DNA of 64,000 nt from Calditrichota bacterium (GTDB lineage Bacteria; Calditrichota; Calditrichia; RBG-13-44-9; J042), in the NCBI GenBank assembly GCA_013150955.1, contig JAADJD010000002.1, positions 90,425 through 154,424 of the forward strand, read 5' to 3'. The notes beneath the pieces were generated by a model that worked only from the letters and a program-made list of their open reading frames with translations, ran no database searches and was not told where the DNA came from. Position 1 is the stretch's first letter, and each line of letters begins with the position of its first letter. Positions 63,201-64,000 of the stretch are shown here, one piece after another. The position numbers were made by a program, and so were the translations under genes.

Positions 63201-63803
63201 GATAAAGAGATTGAATTTGCCTTTGCTGAACTGGATGGAGACGACGGGCGTTTTACGATCGATTCGACCAATGCGAACAATACGGACATCATTTTCTTCC
63301 TGGAGGAGAATAACGAAGGGAAACTGGTGTACACCTGGCAGGTCACTTTGAACCTGAAAGAGAATGGGCGCAATCCCCAACCGGGTGACACGCTGAACAT
63401 CTATTTACGCAAGCCGTTTCTGTCCACCGACGTGTATCGATTTACCGTCCGCGGAGAACGGATGGATCCGGAGCTGGCCAAACAACAGCTGGATCGCATA
63501 CGGGTGGTGCCCAATCCCTATATTGCGGCCGAGCGCTGGGAACCGCGAAATCCCTATACCACCGGTCGGGGCCCGCGGGAGTTGCATTTTATCAACTTAC
63601 CGAAAAAATGCACCATCCGAATCTACGATGTCAATGGCGTGCTGGTGGATAAGATTGAGCACAACTCCACTCTGGACAACGGAACGGCCATCTGGGATAT
63701 GCTGAGTATGGATAATCTGGAAATTTCTTACGGCATCTACATTTATCATATCGATGCCCCGGGAATTGGACAGAAGACCGGGACATTTGCGGTGATCAAA
63801 TAA
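60237..63803 (+). CDS. Very large exported protein with T9SS-like C-terminus
   Basis: A protein of about 1188 residues with signal KIALIVFLSFLIGLQTLTAQ. The N-terminal half is rich in Asp/Asn loops resembling Ca-binding sites (DGIDNDGDSDFYPD, NSFDEDFDGLIDE, DKFDNDNDWDVMQDDTG). A fibronectin-III-like region follows at about 640-770 (VTLRAVPGDGKVTLYWDDVA, GYRIYRATDAAF, NGQRYFYAVTAYD). The C-terminus (CTIRIYDVNGVLVDKIEHNS, ISYGIYIYHIDAPGIGQKTG) is a FlgD/T9SS-like Ig domain. It may be a cell-surface partner of the TonB receptor. The ATG at 60279, six bases after GGTGAG, also suits; 60237 has GGAAGGTG upstream. Confidence 0.82.
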   Translation: MHKRMTGLMNGERPMKAGKIALIVFLSFLIGLQTLTAQINEHIPSDQRGDPKLRRKSHIDGNNIRATIFNFGMSGRTAARPDEIPYEWPKNTQRIYIALVGIWLAGEVKNQAGETIHIVDFPAYRQSPDGGSWNLEPVPGFLNPESGEIARSDNPDTWPTAAQGGWRDKRDDPVDPGWIGSWNGFFGKNVFNADQEMYYRASDDLYTRHNYIPDETDPTRGGMALLVDVRAFAWSQILINDVLFFIHDILNDGTKRIPKTAFLIWLADIVGGDPADDQPFVDLQTSIAFLTDADRVGDSAFGTDKVGVASVKYIETPGNAVDGIDNDGDSDFYPDLLARIDGNPDEVIPHFTDADFIPRELKPGDKIVLIDSLTFARIITTYPEGGGTVVTLGREIYLPPEGITVEEDTVANSFDEDFDGLIDERITLHLERFDEITGTVRPVRYINYLAFEPGDTLKRGFIVPGWDVQPSYATVAPMIDESRDDKFDNDNDWDVMQDDTGLDGVEDTGDPGEGDGMPTSGSGTDFPGEPNIDKTDVSETDLIGLTTAIQDPAFGINFNTVSDDFIWRKFMIPGQFYLPRKTGDYDLFVSSGFFPLDPGERQRMAISVALAGGGTTKQADIESAIQKQKQARVAFEADYQFAQAPLQVTLRAVPGDGKVTLYWDDVAESSVDRFIKRIGGPANDFEGYRIYRATDAAFLDAKVITDAQGVPTFLRPIAQFDKIDGITGYHPVDINGVKFYLGNDNGIVHTYVDSNVVNGQRYFYAVTAYDFGYAEADIPPTETNIKVVVDPEGNIITGPNVVVVRPRAPVAGYLPADVEKLEHISGSATGEIGFKIIDPRLVKDGHVYEITFEDTLIKGDKPGADTLTTKNFTVTDITDGVVKLEKSTLFNEGDEVPLIDGIQLYFVNEKQVELNTATSGWNDPDVYIFEFKPVFLISTIGEQRPSDYRIVFGDVGFGTSRDTTISEGFISVPLPSKPVNFRVFNLSEDKEIEFAFAELDGDDGRFTIDSTNANNTDIIFFLEENNEGKLVYTWQVTLNLKENGRNPQPGDTLNIYLRKPFLSTDVYRFTVRGERMDPELAKQQLDRIRVVPNPYIAAERWEPRNPYTTGRGPRELHFINLPKKCTIRIYDVNGVLVDKIEHNSTLDNGTAIWDMLSMDNLEISYGIYIYHIDAPGIGQKTGTFAVIK

Positions 63804-63828
63804 CCAAAAACAGGCAATAGGGAATAGA

Positions 63829-64000
63829 ATGGATCGAAAAATGAAATCGGCGAAAATTATTTCCATCATCATTCTGATACTGGTGCAATTTGGGATAAGC
63901 GTGCAGCCACTGGATGCGCAACGGGTGCGGAAAGTGGGAACCTCGGCAGCTGCATTTTTACGGATTTTTGTGGGCTCCAGAGGCAGTGCCATGGGGGGTG
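63829..64000 (+). CDS. PorV/UPF0164-like outer-membrane protein, 5' part
   Basis: The gene is cut by the window end; 57 codons are visible. After a signal peptide (IISIIILILVQFGISVQPLD) comes the N-terminal motif TSAAAFLRIFVGSRGSAMGG, typical of PorV/PorQ-type barrel proteins. PorV works with the type IX secretion system. It begins 25 bases after the large exported protein. GGCAATAGGGAATAGA is a weak ribosome site; the ATG at 63841 is also in frame. Confidence 0.8.
   Translation, partial: MDRKMKSAKIISIIILILVQFGISVQPLDAQRVRKVGTSAAAFLRIFVGSRGSAMGG

Overview
The window looks like a chromosomal segment of a Gram-negative, didermic bacterium of the Fibrobacterota-Chlorobiota-Bacteroidota type, most likely Calditrichota or a near relative. 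It encodes lipid A and outer-membrane functions (LpxB, Lnt, BamD, a TonB-dependent receptor with a carboxypeptidase-regulatory-like domain). It also has secreted proteins ending in FlgD/T9SS-type C-terminal domains and a PorV-like protein at the right edge. The taxon is inferred from gene content only. Housekeeping genes dominate, almost all on the + strand; only a glucan phosphorylase and an alpha-amylase are on the - strand. No phage genes, transposase genes or CRISPR arrays were seen.

Layout. 1-2803: lnt end, a hypothetical exported protein, bamD, nadD. 2819-9806: an apparent operon with accB, accC, gcvH, gcvPA, a receiver/degenerate-GGDEF protein, gcvPB and a receiver/PATAN protein, so biotin- and lipoyl-carrier functions and two response regulators are interleaved. 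10234-21715: a 5'-nucleotidase-like phosphoesterase, a divergent TrpD/TrpC-like pair, mltG, a UvrD/PcrA helicase, a 1222-residue TPR protein and a TPR/beta-propeller lipoprotein. 22162-26741: an exported transglutaminase-like protein, L-threonine dehydrogenase, a YIP1 membrane protein and fabH. 26813-28328: tRNA-Leu(CAA), an unusual tandem array built from the tRNA 3' half, and a cluster of dispersed repeats. 28494-31363: a YHS protein, a UbiB-like kinase and a Met-rich exported protein. 31770-37528: guaB, methylmalonyl-CoA epimerase, mtgA and, convergent, glucan phosphorylase. 37975-43447: a DUF4178 protein, a lipoprotein, a DUF350 protein, a membrane aminopropyltransferase-like protein and a K+ channel. 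43452-49514: lpxB and a ccmABCDEF cytochrome c maturation operon whose CcmE has the Cys-type (CxxxY) heme site. 49871-55543: alpha-amylase divergent from a sugar ABC importer (binding protein plus two permeases, no ATPase). 55729-64000: a parvulin-type foldase, a TonB-dependent receptor, a very large exported protein and the start of a PorV-like protein.

The most unusual features are repeats. (i) Directly after tRNA-Leu, a copy of the tRNA 3' half with its terminator is repeated seven times at about 117 bp, and every copy carries a 33-bp imperfect palindrome inside what was the T-loop. (ii) About ten copies of a 170-250 bp, transposase-free element with roughly 40-bp imperfect terminal inverted repeats fill most intergenic regions over 300 bp; two copies touch stop codons. 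It has at least two subfamilies and one copy is inverted. Both observations are read directly from the sequence; their functions are unknown.

Working together: accBC, methylmalonyl-CoA epimerase, fabH and the glycine-cleavage genes belong to central carbon and fatty-acid metabolism. Threonine dehydrogenase could feed glycine to the cleavage system. Amylase, the sugar importer and glucan phosphorylase form an alpha-glucan utilisation set. BamD, the parvulin protein, the TonB receptor and the PorV-like protein serve the outer membrane and secretion.
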